Of a stretch of DNA of 62,888 nucleotides, positions 26,473-35,218 are shown piece by piece; positions within the stretch are counted from its first letter, which is position 1; each line of letters begins with the position of its first letter. Origin of the DNA: Gloeocapsa sp. DLM2.Bin57. Its GTDB lineage: Bacteria; Cyanobacteriota; Cyanobacteriia; Cyanobacteriales; Gloeocapsaceae. The notes beneath the pieces were generated by a model. The model did not search any database and was not told the origin of the DNA. It saw only the letters and a program-made list of their open reading frames with translations. The stretch covers positions 1-62,888 of the forward strand of contig RECR01000062.1 of the NCBI GenBank assembly GCA_007693955.1, in the 5' to 3' direction. The translations under genes were made by a program, and so were the position numbers.

Positions 26473-27245
26473 TGAGACTGAAACAACAATTAATAGTGCT
26501 CTTAACTAGTTTAGTATTAACTAATGTCTTGATGGTTAGGAAAATAGAGGCTAACTCGGGAGAGCAGGAGGCTTTAAAACGTTATAATCAGGGAGTAGAG
26601 CAGCTAGAATTAGCTAATTATCGAGAAGCGATCGCTAATTTTAACGCAGCGATAAAACTAAATCCTGACCAAGCCCAAGCTTATTATAATCGAGGTTATG
26701 CTCAACATCGTTTAGGTGATTATCAAGGGGCGATCGCTGATTATAGAGAAGCGATTAAATTAAATCCAGAGTTAGTGGAAGCTTATGCTAATCGTTGTTA
26801 TGGGTTGTACGTCTTGGAGGAGTACGAAGAGGCGATCGCGATGTGTACAAAAGCCATTAATTTAGATAGCAATAATGCTAATTATTATCTCAATCGAGGT
26901 AATGCTTATGATGATTTAGGAGAGTATCAATTAGCTTTAGAAGACTATCAACAAGGACTAAAAATTGAGCCAACCAATGAAATACTATTTTATAATCAAG
27001 GCTTGGTTTATAATCGCTTAGAGGAGACAACAGAGGCGATAGACAGTTATACCAATAGTATAGATTTAGCCCCAGAATTTCCTCAAGCTTACTATAATCG
27101 AGGTATTAGCTATCTCAAGATAGGGGAATCAGAGTTAGGTATCACCGACTTACGTAAAGCCCAAGAATTATTTGCCGAACAAGGAAAGCAAGAGAATTAC
27201 AAGAGGGTCAAAGATTTATTAACAATTTTAGCCCGAGATCAGTAA
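26472..27245 (+). CDS. Secreted or lipid-facing TPR-repeat protein
   Basis: 257 residues with an N-terminal signal peptide (MRLKQQLIVLLTSLVLTNVL, about 1-27) and then roughly six tetratricopeptide repeats filling 32-250. Examples are ALKRYNQGVEQLELANYREA, QAYYNRGYAQHRLGDYQGAI and QAYYNRGISYLKIGESELGI. The repeats imply protein-protein interaction in the periplasm or thylakoid lumen. Its ATG overlaps the pepN stop as TAATG. No enzymatic domain is seen, and the partner is unknown. Confidence 0.88.
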   Translation: MRLKQQLIVLLTSLVLTNVLMVRKIEANSGEQEALKRYNQGVEQLELANYREAIANFNAAIKLNPDQAQAYYNRGYAQHRLGDYQGAIADYREAIKLNPELVEAYANRCYGLYVLEEYEEAIAMCTKAINLDSNNANYYLNRGNAYDDLGEYQLALEDYQQGLKIEPTNEILFYNQGLVYNRLEETTEAIDSYTNSIDLAPEFPQAYYNRGISYLKIGESELGITDLRKAQELFAEQGKQENYKRVKDLLTILARDQ

Positions 27246-27268
27246 TCTCTTGCCTTGAATATATCTAG

Positions 27269-27448
27269 TTAATTGATATTGGAGACGGCAAAAGCCACGA
27301 AAATAATACCAATGACGAAAACTAGGGCTAAACCTCCCAAGATAATATAATTGCGTTTTTCAGTTTGAGTTGGTGGTTCACTCTGATATACTTTAGGTTC
27401 TTTAGCAAAATTATTCAGTCTGCCACCATCTTCTGTAGTATAAGGCAT
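27269..27448 (-). CDS. psb34: Photosystem II assembly protein Psb34 (Ssl1498-like)
   Basis: A 59-residue protein, shorter than most automatic cut-offs. It reads MPYTTEDGGRLNNFAKEPKV at the N-terminus, then YQSEPPTQTEKRNYIILG and one membrane helix (about 35-54). This is the pattern of Psb34/Ssl1498, a single-helix protein that binds photosystem II assembly intermediates near CP47 in Thermosynechococcus and Synechocystis. A purine-rich AAGGATAGG lies 6-14 bases before the ATG. It is convergent with the TPR gene. Recognition is from memory of the family sequence, with strong agreement in the N-terminal motif. Confidence 0.9.
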   Translation of the reverse strand: MPYTTEDGGRLNNFAKEPKVYQSEPPTQTEKRNYIILGGLALVFVIGIIFVAFAVSNIN

Positions 27449-27533
27449 TCTAACCTATCCTTGTTACTAAATTGTTATTAAGTTAAGTATAATATCATAT
27501 CTAGGGATCAATACGATTCTCCCGACTCTTTAA

Positions 27534-27584
27534 ATGGGTTTCACGACTTGAAAATGTCAAACAGTCCAGATGCGTACTGCTATA
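27534..27584 (-). repeat. Dispersed 50-nt repeat, copy A
   Basis: On the minus strand it begins TATAGCAGTACGCATCTGG and ends GTCGTGAAACCCAT. It is nearly identical to copies at 34882-34934 and 41968-42020. This copy lies 21 bp past the stop of the RecJ-like gene. Similarity with copy B continues a little into TTTAAAGAG. Confidence 0.85.
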
Positions 27585-27605
27585 ATAAGTAAAACGGCTA
27601 CTGAT

Positions 27606-29876
27606 TTAAATTAAAGAAATTGTGAAATTTTGGATAATATTTAAAGGAACTTGGTTAAAATATTGTTGTTGAAATAATTCTTCGGTAAGTGTTTCTAGAA
27701 AAGAATCAAGATATTTTTGGGGAATTAGGGTAGATTGTTGATGGCTGGTAATCTGCAATCCTTCCTCAGAATAAGTAATAATATATCCTAAATGAGATAG
27801 GGTTTCTAAACCTAGTTTTAAGGTGCGATCGCTTATTTGTAGTTTAGTTTGTATTTGTTGATAAGTAACGCTTTTTCCTGTACGATGTAAATATTTAGCG
27901 ATACCAATTAGTTGATACCAAATATCTATAGCTTGGGTTTGAGTCGGTTGATGGTATGCTAGAGCCAGTTGTTGTCCTTTTTCTTTTGCTTCTTGATAGG
28001 ATTGGGTAATATCAGACCAATAACTAGGACATTGATTAAGGGTTAGGATGTCAGATTGTTGTGGTTGCTGGGGTTGATTACGCCAATCTAATAAACCTAG
28101 ATCATTGTTTAATTGATAATAGTTGTTTTCTCCTGTGGGTTGCCAATCGATTAGTCTCACTTCATATTGACTAATATTATAACTATAGTCTAATTCTACC
28201 ACCAAATCACAGTAAGTATCTGTAGGTAATTCGTGGCTAGAATGTCCCCACCAAACTCCTGGAAATTTATTCTGAGTTGATTTATCTTGAATAAAGAAAG
28301 TTGTTTTCTGATAGCGAATATTTTGGCTACCACAATCTTTAATATTACTGGTTTTAATTTCGGTAAATATACATTTTTTTAGTAGTAATTTAGGTGGGTG
28401 ATTACCTATACCAAAAGGCTCTAATAATTTTAACTCTTTAAACAGATTTCTTCCTAACTCTTTGACGGTAATTACTAAATCTATGGCTAAAGTAGGATCT
28501 TTAAAGTTATCTATTTTCCTTCTAGCTACTTGATTGATTGCTGCAGTAAATAGGTCAATATTAGCTACTGGTAAGGTTAAACTGACAGCAGAGGTATCTC
28601 CACTAAAACCAGTTAACAACTTGATTTGAGATTTAATTAACTCGTCTAAATCTAGGTTATTAAGGGTACTTCCTAAACCTCTAGCTATTTCTTGCTCTAT
28701 ACTTAATAAGATAGTAGGGCGATTATATTCTCTAGCAATAGTATTAACTATTAAAGCCAAGACTCCTACTTCCCAACGACTATCAGCTAAGACTATTACA
28801 CTAGTTGTAGATAAGTCGATAAAGACTAGTTTAGCTTTAATTTGTGAGAGGGTATTTTTCTCTAATTCTTTACGTCTAGCGTTAGCTAATTCAACCTCAT
28901 GGGCTAATTTTTGACATTTTTTGCTGTCTTTTTCTGTTAATAATTGCACTAATAAATTACTATCATGGTAAATACGACTGACAGCGTTAATACGTGCACC
29001 AATACCATAACTAATATCCGTAGGGCGATCGCCACTTTGTTGGCATTTTTGTAATAAATAATATAATCCTAGACGTGTAGCGGTTTTTGGGTTATTTTGT
29101 TTTGGTAACTGTTGTAAACCTTTTTGGGCTAAATAGCGACAATCTCCCTTTAATTCTACCTGATCACAGATTAAGCCAATACCTACTAAGTCCAATAAGC
29201 TTTCAGGTGGTGAAGTTTGTTGACAAGTTAAATAAAACCCTTCGAGGAGTTTATAAGCTATTGCTACTGCTGAAAGGTGATAGAGAGGGTGAGTCTCAAT
29301 AAAATAACGAGGGTTAAGTATAGAGACTACCTCGGGACGATCTTCGGGTGGGGTATGATGATCTATAATAATTAAATCTATACCTAATTCTTGAGCGTAG
29401 TTAATCTCAGTTAGATTAGTACTCCCAATCCCACAGGTAATGATTACTTTGACTTCCTGTTTCGCTAGTTTAGTTATTCCTGATTTATTCAATCCGTGGA
29501 ATGCTTCTAAGCGACTCGGGAGATAATAATCTAGATAATCACCCCAAAATTTCCCTAATCCTGAGTAGAGTAAAATAGTCGCCATGACTCCATCAGGGTT
29601 AAAATCTCCCCAAATGGTGACTTTTTCTGAACAGGCGATCGCTTGTTGCAATCTATTAATAGCTAATTTTATCTCTTGTCCAAAAGCATTAGGGGGAGTG
29701 GGTTGATATTTGTCTGGTGAGAGAAAACTAACCGCGGTTTCAGGGGTTATTCCTCGTTGTTGTAACAATTTAGCCGCAAATATTCCCTCAGATTCGGGTA
29801 AATATGTTTTGACTAACTCTCTTAACTCTCTAGAAGTTGTAGAAGGTTGTGACAATTCCCAGACAAATTTACTCAT
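27606..29876 (-). CDS. recJ: RecJ-like DHH-family protein with altered metal-binding motifs
   Basis: 756 residues: DHH domain (about 70-225), DHHA1 domain (about 350-450), an OB-like region, and a C-terminal extension with a predicted helix-turn-helix (TLKLGLETLSHLGYIITYS, about 685-705). RecJ proteins are 5'-3' single-strand exonucleases. Motif III is intact (IDHH at 171-174), as is the later Asp (ICDQVEL, D238). Motif I reads GDFNPDG (Asn93 where the DxD pair needs Asp) and motif II reads TCGIGSTNL (Gly149 where relatives have Asp). Two of the usual Mn ligands are thus missing, so nuclease activity is doubtful. The rest is well preserved with no stop codons, arguing for a functional non-nuclease or altered-metal protein. 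Confidence 0.85.
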   Translation of the reverse strand: MSKFVWELSQPSTTSRELRELVKTYLPESEGIFAAKLLQQRGITPETAVSFLSPDKYQPTPPNAFGQEIKLAINRLQQAIACSEKVTIWGDFNPDGVMATILLYSGLGKFWGDYLDYYLPSRLEAFHGLNKSGITKLAKQEVKVIITCGIGSTNLTEINYAQELGIDLIIIDHHTPPEDRPEVVSILNPRYFIETHPLYHLSAVAIAYKLLEGFYLTCQQTSPPESLLDLVGIGLICDQVELKGDCRYLAQKGLQQLPKQNNPKTATRLGLYYLLQKCQQSGDRPTDISYGIGARINAVSRIYHDSNLLVQLLTEKDSKKCQKLAHEVELANARRKELEKNTLSQIKAKLVFIDLSTTSVIVLADSRWEVGVLALIVNTIAREYNRPTILLSIEQEIARGLGSTLNNLDLDELIKSQIKLLTGFSGDTSAVSLTLPVANIDLFTAAINQVARRKIDNFKDPTLAIDLVITVKELGRNLFKELKLLEPFGIGNHPPKLLLKKCIFTEIKTSNIKDCGSQNIRYQKTTFFIQDKSTQNKFPGVWWGHSSHELPTDTYCDLVVELDYSYNISQYEVRLIDWQPTGENNYYQLNNDLGLLDWRNQPQQPQQSDILTLNQCPSYWSDITQSYQEAKEKGQQLALAYHQPTQTQAIDIWYQLIGIAKYLHRTGKSVTYQQIQTKLQISDRTLKLGLETLSHLGYIITYSEEGLQITSHQQSTLIPQKYLDSFLETLTEELFQQQYFNQVPLNIIQNFTISLI

Positions 29877-29925
29877 AAAAATTAGTTGTTTTTTTCGGTT
29901 AGTTGTGCTAAGCTAGGCAAGGTCA

Positions 29926-30006
29926 GCGGATGTGGTGGAACGGTAGACACGCACGCTTGAGGGGCGTGTGACTTACGTCGTGCGAGTTCAAATCTCGCCA
30001 TCCGCA
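29926..30006 (+). tRNA. tRNA-Leu (anticodon GAG)
   Basis: A full cloverleaf can be drawn: acceptor GCGGATG pairs with CATCCGC (29999-30005), with discriminator A30006. The anticodon stem CACGC/GCGTG (29952-29956 and 29964-29968) encloses loop TTGAGGG with anticodon GAG at 29959-29961. A longer variable arm of the class II type and a T-arm GCGAG-TTCAAAT-CTCGC follow. CCA is not encoded. It reads Leu CUC/CUU codons. Confidence 0.95.
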
Positions 30007-30224
30007 TTGGGGGAAGCATTTTTCTGATAAGCTTTAGCAGAAGCCCGAATCCAGGTGTAAGCAGCAAAAGCGAAGGGTACAATCGTAAAACCTGCGCCAG
30101 TAAGAATAGGATGATTGCGTCCCACGGGAGACATAACCAAGAAAGTAATAATTATAGCACAATAAATTAAACCTAAAAAGGGTAAACCAATTACCAGTAA
30201 AGCGAATTTAGTATCTTTGTCCAT
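29988..30224 (-). CDS. Small two-helix membrane protein
   Basis: A 78-residue protein with hydrophobic segments at about 8-30 (FALLVIGLPFLGLIYCAIII) and 40-58 (LTGAGFTIVPFAFAAYTW) and a polar tail. I do not recognise the family. Its last six codons and stop run antisense across the 3' end of tRNA-Leu (29988-30006), which is unusual, but the hydrophobic pattern and initial MDKDTKFALL look like a real gene. No clear ribosome binding site is seen. It is divergent from the symporter gene downstream. Confidence 0.55.
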   Translation of the reverse strand: MDKDTKFALLVIGLPFLGLIYCAIIITFLVMSPVGRNHPILTGAGFTIVPFAFAAYTWIRASAKAYQKNASPNADGEI

Positions 30225-30312
30225 GATTTATGTAATTAACAGGGTATTTAACTAAGATATCTACTCTTAGGATACAATCCTAAAAACCTTAAGGATATCT
30301 TTAGTTCGAGTG

Positions 30313-32100
30313 ATGACAACAATCGATTATGGAATTATAGTTTTATATTTAATTTTAATAATTATTCTCGGGATAGTTTTAGAAAAGAAAGCCGCCAGAA
30401 GTATAGATAGTTACTTTTTAGGCGATCGCCAGATGCCTTGGTGGTTATTGGGAGTCTCGGGGATGGTATCTAATACCGACTTAGCGGGCACAATGGTTAT
30501 AGCAGCTTTAATCTATAGTCTAGGTACAAAAGGACTGTTTATCGAGATTAGAGGGGGTTTAGTGTTAATTATGCCCTTTTTAATGACTTTTATGGGGAAA
30601 TGGAATCGCCGGGCCCTAGTTATGACTCTAGCAGAATGGATGGAGTTTCGCTTCGGTAAGGGAAAAGAAGGGAAAATAGCTAGAATCATGAGTGCGATCG
30701 CTATTTTAATCTTTTCTATTGCAGCTTTGAGTTATTTTTCTCTAGCGGGGGGTAAGTTTTTAGGTGGTTTTCTGGGTATATCTGATCGCTATGCAGCTAT
30801 TATTCTAATTATTCTGGCTTTAGTCTATACGGTGATTAGTGGTTTCTATGGGGTAATTTGGAGTGATTTATTTCAAGCTATTTTAGTCTTTATGGCTATT
30901 ATGTATATTTGTACTTTAGCTTGGCAAACAGTAACTATTCCCGAGACTATCGTCGTGGCTTTACCTGGAAGTGAAGAGTTACAGAGTTGGAGTTTAGAAG
31001 AATGGACGAGGATTATACCCCCATTGACTACCGACTTGCAGGGAGATTATGCAGCTTTTAATCTGTTTGGGGGAGTAATTAGCTTTTATCTCATTAAAAC
31101 TATCCTAGAAGGAGTAAGTGGTCAAGGGGGATACATGATCCAACGTTATTTCGCAGCGAAAAGCGATCGCGACGTTGGTTTATTATCTCTGTTTTGGATT
31201 ATTTTACTCTCCTTTCGTTGGCCCTTGGTAACTGCATTTGCTTTGTTGGGGATTCACTATAGTAACCAAGTGGAGATGATTAGAGATCCTGAGTTAATTT
31301 TACCCCTAGTCATTAATACTTATGTACCCACAGGAATCAAAGGTTTAATCATTGCTTGTTTTATGGCTGCGGCTATGTCAACCTTTGACTCTTTGATTAA
31401 TTCTAGCGCAGCTTATTGGGTAAAAGATATCTATCAAGCTTATCTTAATCCTGAAGCTAACGAGAGACAACTACTAATCCAAAGTCGTTTAGCTTCCATT
31501 GTGATAGTTGTTTTAGGTTTAATCTTGAGTTTTAATCTGAGTAATATTAACGATATTTGGGGTTGGCTAACCGTAGGGTTGGGAGTTGGTTTAGCTATTC
31601 CCTTATTAATGAGGTGGTATTGGTGGCGTTTTAATGGCTATGGGCTAGCTATAGGTACTGCTACAGGGGCGATCGCCGCTATTTTGACGAAAATGTTAGT
31701 TATCCCCAATTTAACCTCTCTACAATGGCAAGAGTACCTGTTGTTTTTAATCCCGAGTCTTAGTTCTGTTACAGGCTGTATTTTAGGAACATTATTAACG
31801 CCACCACCTGATTTAGCAGTAGTAGAAAATTTCTACTTACAAACTCGTCCTTTTGGTTTTTGGGGTAAAATTAGGGCTAAACTCTCTCCCGTAGCTGTAG
31901 CCAAGATTAAGCGGGAAAATAGACGAGATATCCTGGCTACTGTCATCGCTATTCCTTGGCAATTGGTTTTATTTATGATGCCTGTAATGTTAATGACTAG
32001 GAGTTGGGATAATCTCGGTTTATTGAGTTTAATCTTTTTACTGTTGTCTATTGCTCTTTATTTTACTTGGTTTAGATATTTAGATTCAACTGGTACATAA
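30313..32100 (+). CDS. Sodium:solute symporter family protein
   Basis: 595 residues with about 13-14 hydrophobic segments. N-terminal features such as SIDSYFLGDRQMPWWLLG and SNTDLAGTMVIAALIY are typical of the SSS family (sodium/sugar, proline, pantothenate type), where this region forms the sodium site. The substrate cannot be read from sequence. The start is ATG 30313; a GTG directly before it would add one residue. It is followed by a LysE-family gene with a 1-bp gap, so the two are likely co-transcribed. Confidence 0.9.
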   Translation: MTTIDYGIIVLYLILIIILGIVLEKKAARSIDSYFLGDRQMPWWLLGVSGMVSNTDLAGTMVIAALIYSLGTKGLFIEIRGGLVLIMPFLMTFMGKWNRRALVMTLAEWMEFRFGKGKEGKIARIMSAIAILIFSIAALSYFSLAGGKFLGGFLGISDRYAAIILIILALVYTVISGFYGVIWSDLFQAILVFMAIMYICTLAWQTVTIPETIVVALPGSEELQSWSLEEWTRIIPPLTTDLQGDYAAFNLFGGVISFYLIKTILEGVSGQGGYMIQRYFAAKSDRDVGLLSLFWIILLSFRWPLVTAFALLGIHYSNQVEMIRDPELILPLVINTYVPTGIKGLIIACFMAAAMSTFDSLINSSAAYWVKDIYQAYLNPEANERQLLIQSRLASIVIVVLGLILSFNLSNINDIWGWLTVGLGVGLAIPLLMRWYWWRFNGYGLAIGTATGAIAAILTKMLVIPNLTSLQWQEYLLFLIPSLSSVTGCILGTLLTPPPDLAVVENFYLQTRPFGFWGKIRAKLSPVAVAKIKRENRRDILATVIAIPWQLVLFMMPVMLMTRSWDNLGLLSLIFLLLSIALYFTWFRYLDSTGT

Positions 32101-32101
32101 T

Positions 32102-32719
32102 ATGACCTTAAACAGCATTATTGCCTTATTTTTAGCTATGGTTATTCTAGCTTCTTTACCTAGTATAAGTGTTTTAATGGTATGTACCAGGACAGCTAGT
32201 GGCGGATTTATTCATGGTTTCTGTACAACCCTAGGCATAGTTTTAGGTGATATTATTTTTATTTTATTAGCTATTTGGGGATTGTCTTTTTTAGCAGAAA
32301 CTATGGGAGGTTTGTTTATATTTATTAAATACCTAGGTAGCGCTTATCTTATCTTTTTAGGGATAGGATTATTAAGATCTTGCCCTGTTGATGAACAACC
32401 AGACAATTTAGCTTTGTTAAGGGTAGATAATTCCCTTGTATCTAGTTTTTTGACGGGATTATTCATTACTTTAGCTGATCAAAAAGCGACTTTATTTTAT
32501 TTAGGGTTTCTTCCTGCTTTTGTAAATATCACTCAAATATCTTATCAAGAAACTCTAGTAATTATTGCTGTTGCTATCATAGCTGTTGGTGGTGTAAAAC
32601 TTATCTATGCTTTAATGGCTGATAAGGTTAGTATCTATATTAGCGCCAAAACCACCCAAGGAATTAAGATCATCGCTGGTTGTCTAATGATTATCATTGG
32701 GGTAATCTTGTTATTTTAG
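32102..32719 (+). CDS. LysE/RhtB-family amino-acid exporter
   Basis: 205 residues with about six membrane helices. The N-terminal PSISVLMVCTRTASGGFIHG and the segment FIKYLGSAYLIFLGIGLLRS match the LysE/RhtB translocator family, exporters of amino acids or their derivatives; the natural substrate is unknown. It starts 1 bp after the sodium symporter stop, so import and export proteins may be made together. Its 3' end overlaps the convergent small membrane protein gene by 4 bp. Confidence 0.85.
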   Translation: MTLNSIIALFLAMVILASLPSISVLMVCTRTASGGFIHGFCTTLGIVLGDIIFILLAIWGLSFLAETMGGLFIFIKYLGSAYLIFLGIGLLRSCPVDEQPDNLALLRVDNSLVSSFLTGLFITLADQKATLFYLGFLPAFVNITQISYQETLVIIAVAIIAVGGVKLIYALMADKVSIYISAKTTQGIKIIAGCLMIIIGVILLF

Positions 32720-32970
32720 ACGTCGTTTAAGCGTTGTTGAATTTTAGAGATCGCCCAATTTAAGATAGCCCCCAAAATCAGAATAGCGATCGCCGGGTTA
32801 AAGACAGGTAACCAGAGTTTGTACCAGATATCCCAACCCAGAGATAATCCCATGCTTTTACCGATTAAAGCGATAGCGAACCATAAAAAGCCGATAATCA
32901 CCACAAAGACATCAATAACCAGTATTTTATTAAGCCAATTTACTAACTTTTCTTTCATGTTGGAGTTCAT
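32716..32970 (-). CDS. Small two-helix membrane protein downstream of trmFO
   Basis: 84 residues with two hydrophobic segments ([19 protein letters not shown] at about 19-37 and [19 protein letters not shown] at about 57-75). I do not recognise a family. Two starts are possible, 32970 and 32958; both lie inside the 3' end of trmFO, giving an overlap of 41 or 29 bp, so it is probably translated from the trmFO transcript. Confidence 0.65.
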   Translation of the reverse strand: MNSNMKEKLVNWLNKILVIDVFVVIIGFLWFAIALIGKSMGLSLGWDIWYKLWLPVFNPAIAILILGAILNWAISKIQQRLNDV

Positions 32971-34258
32971 CTATTGCTAATAAAGAGCGATCGCGGTATT
33001 GGGCGTAACGCTGTTGTTTATTACGGATTTTTTGTTCTAGGGGGGGGAAGATACCGAAATTAGGGGGCATTGGTTGAAAATGTTTAGGAGATGCTGAACT
33101 AATAAAAGCAAATAGCGCACCCATCATAGTTGTATCAGGGAGGGTAATTGGTGTCAAGCCAAAAGCGAGACGAGCTGCATTTGTTCCCGCTAACCATCCT
33201 CCCGCGGCTGCTGCGGTATAACCTTCTGTACCGATTAATTGACCTGCTGCCAATAAAGTTGGTCTTTGTTTAAATTGTAGGGTAGGTAGGAGTAACTCTG
33301 GTGAGTTAATAAAGGTATTTCTGTGCATTACTCCCATACGGACAAATTCGGCGTTTTCTAAACCAGGAATCAGACGAAAAATCCGTTTTTGTTCTCCCCA
33401 ACGTAGGTTAGTTTGAAATCCTACCAGATTCCACAGTTGACCTGCTTTATCTTCTTGACGTAATTGTACCACCGCGTGGAGAGGTTCGCTAGATTGATAA
33501 TGATTGCGCAAGCCTACGGGTTTAAGAGGTCCAAAACGCATGGTATCTTCACCCCTACGGGCTAATTCTTCGATAGGTAAACAACCTTCAAAGAATTTAG
33601 CGGTTTCTAGCTCAAAATCCTTTAATTGGGCTTGTTCTCCTTTGACCAATTCTTGCCAAAAGTGTAGATATTCCTGTTGATTCAAAGGACAATTGAGATA
33701 AGCTGCTTCTCCCTTGTCGTAGCGAGAGGCTAAAAAGGCGATATCTCGATTAATCGACTCTCCCACCACTATAGGGCTAGCCGCGTCAAAAAAGCTCAGA
33801 TATTCTAACCCTGTGAATTGTTGTAAACTAGTAGCTAGACTAGGACTAGTTAAAGGACCTGTCGCTAAAACTACTATACCCTCACTAGGTATCTCTGTGA
33901 CTTCTTGACGAGTTAATTCAATCAAGGGGTGATTAGAGAGTCTTTGAGTGAGGGTTTGACTGAATACACCCCTATCTACCGCTAAAGCGCCTCCTGCGGG
34001 TACTGAGTGCTGATCTGCGGTACTAATTATAATGGAGTTAAGACGGCGCAATTCTTCATGAAGTAACCCTGCTGCGCGATCGCTTCCTTGTGCGCCAAAG
34101 GAATTACTACAGACTAATTCGGCTAACTCCGTAGTATGATGTGCAGGACTATTACCTTGGGGGCGCATTTCGATTAAGGTTACTGGTATCCCTGCTTGGG
34201 CGATTTGCCAAGCTGCTTCTGTTCCTGCTAAGCCTCCTCCTACAACAGTAATTCTCAT
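32930..34258 (-). CDS. trmFO: Folate/FAD-dependent tRNA (uracil-54-C5)-methyltransferase TrmFO
   Basis: 442 residues. It makes ribothymidine at position 54 of tRNA using methylene-tetrahydrofolate and FADH2. The FAD-binding N-terminus is [20 protein letters not shown], followed by the family signatures [54 protein letters not shown] and [20 protein letters not shown]. Length is normal (about 435-470). It lies 1 bp after the VOC gene, in an operon VOC-trmFO-small membrane protein. Confidence 0.97.
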   Translation of the reverse strand: MRITVVGGGLAGTEAAWQIAQAGIPVTLIEMRPQGNSPAHHTTELAELVCSNSFGAQGSDRAAGLLHEELRRLNSIIISTADQHSVPAGGALAVDRGVFSQTLTQRLSNHPLIELTRQEVTEIPSEGIVVLATGPLTSPSLATSLQQFTGLEYLSFFDAASPIVVGESINRDIAFLASRYDKGEAAYLNCPLNQQEYLHFWQELVKGEQAQLKDFELETAKFFEGCLPIEELARRGEDTMRFGPLKPVGLRNHYQSSEPLHAVVQLRQEDKAGQLWNLVGFQTNLRWGEQKRIFRLIPGLENAEFVRMGVMHRNTFINSPELLLPTLQFKQRPTLLAAGQLIGTEGYTAAAAGGWLAGTNAARLAFGLTPITLPDTTMMGALFAFISSASPKHFQPMPPNFGIFPPLEQKIRNKQQRYAQYRDRSLLAIDELQHERKVSKLA

Positions 34259-34259
34259 C

Positions 34260-34841
34260 TTAACTATCTACTTCCGCCATTTCAATCACTCTATCATTAA
34301 AATCTTTGACCAAAAAATTAAGGGGTCTATCTTTGCGTATCTTATATTTAAGTCTTCTAGCTTGAATCTTGAGTAATAATTGTTCTAAACAATCGTGGTC
34401 AAAACAAACGTGACGTTGACGATTTTTATAACCTAGATTAGAACCTGAGATAACGTGTAATTGAATATTTTTTTTGAGTTGATACCATAAACCTTCTGAA
34501 CCTGCTACAGCAGTACTGGTTTTAGTAGCACTAGGACTAGTGGCTAGATAAAGTGGTTCAATTCCACCTGCTCCTAGGGTTTGTTCATAGTTATAGTAAT
34601 AATGTAGGGGTACATCTGCTACGGGTAAATTGAGTACACCTTCGTAGAATTCTCTAGCGATTTCTAAATCAGAAACCATGATGGTATGTACTTTAGGTGC
34701 ACTAGTTAGAAACATCCACATAGCTAAAGCGTAAGCTGCCAAAAGCATAACCATGATTCCCTGTGTAGAGAAGATGGTATCTAGTGAGGAAGGGAAAAAA
34801 GCCGCCAAATAGAGAAGATGATTTATCGCTACTTGTGTCAT
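34260..34841 (-). CDS. Glyoxalase/VOC-like protein with N-terminal membrane segment
   Basis: 193 residues. A hydrophobic segment ([18 protein letters not shown], about 30-48) precedes one vicinal-oxygen-chelate module of ~140 residues, with [20 protein letters not shown] at its start, [18 protein letters not shown] in the middle and [16 protein letters not shown] at the end. Such modules make metal-dependent lyases or dioxygenases, but the exact reaction cannot be inferred. It is immediately upstream of trmFO (1-bp gap). Similar genes occur in other cyanobacteria, as far as I recall. Confidence 0.75.
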   Translation of the reverse strand: MTQVAINHLLYLAAFFPSSLDTIFSTQGIMVMLLAAYALAMWMFLTSAPKVHTIMVSDLEIAREFYEGVLNLPVADVPLHYYYNYEQTLGAGGIEPLYLATSPSATKTSTAVAGSEGLWYQLKKNIQLHVISGSNLGYKNRQRHVCFDHDCLEQLLLKIQARRLKYKIRKDRPLNFLVKDFNDRVIEMAEVDS

Positions 34842-34881
34842 AAACTATTAAAATTAAAGATACAGGTGCATTTAGGTTTAT

Positions 34882-34934
34882 TATAGCAGTACGCATCTGG
34901 AGTGTTTGACATTTTCAAGTCGTGAAACCCATAT
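34882..34934 (+). repeat. Dispersed 50-nt repeat, copy B
   Basis: Begins TATAGCAGTACGCATCTGG and continues to GTCGTGAAACCCATAT. It differs from copy A at about two positions (one is CTGGAG against CTGGAC) and from copy C at a few, mainly near the end. It sits upstream of the VOC gene, 40 bp from its start codon. Confidence 0.85.
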
Positions 34935-35016
34935 AAAGAGTTCGAGGTTCCGTCTCCGAAGTCTCCCTACTCCCCTCCTGACAAGGGTAGGTTTTTTACA
35001 ATAAGTTTGTAGTCAA

Positions 35017-35156
35017 GGTAAGACAAGGCAGACAAGGAGGGAAAGTAGACTCTCGAAGTATATGTATTTAAATATTACCTTGAATCAAAAACACACTTTT
35101 TGAATTGTAGTATCTACCTTGTCCCCCATTCTTCGTTCCTTCCTTGTCTCGTCTTC
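35017..35156. repeat. GACAAGG-based inverted block pair
   Basis: AAGACAAGGCAGACAAGGAG-type sequence at about 35019-35040 has a diverged inverted counterpart at about 35134-35156 (CCTTCCTTGTCTCGTCTT). The arms could fold into an imperfect stem of about 20 bp. It may be a degenerate miniature element or STRR expansions of opposite orientation; function is not evident. Confidence 0.35.
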
Positions 35157-35218
35157 ACCGAAATGTTAAAAACCTACACCTGTGAGCTACTCCCCTCTCC
35201 CTCTTGCCTTCTTATTTT

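Larger units (their letters stand above)
34842..35218. other. Repeat-rich intergenic region
   Basis: About 375 bp with no credible gene. It contains repeat copy B, GAGTTCGAGGTTCCG-type spacers, an oligo-T run after GGGTAGG (34986-34997), and two polypurine/polypyrimidine blocks built on GACAAGG that form an inverted pair at about 35017-35043 and 35134-35156. Short reading frames here look like chance. Confidence 0.55.

Noticed and set aside
34842-35218. Possible CRISPR array in the GACAAGG-rich spacer
   Set aside because: Repeats are short, irregular and in both orientations, without regular spacers or cas genes nearby.
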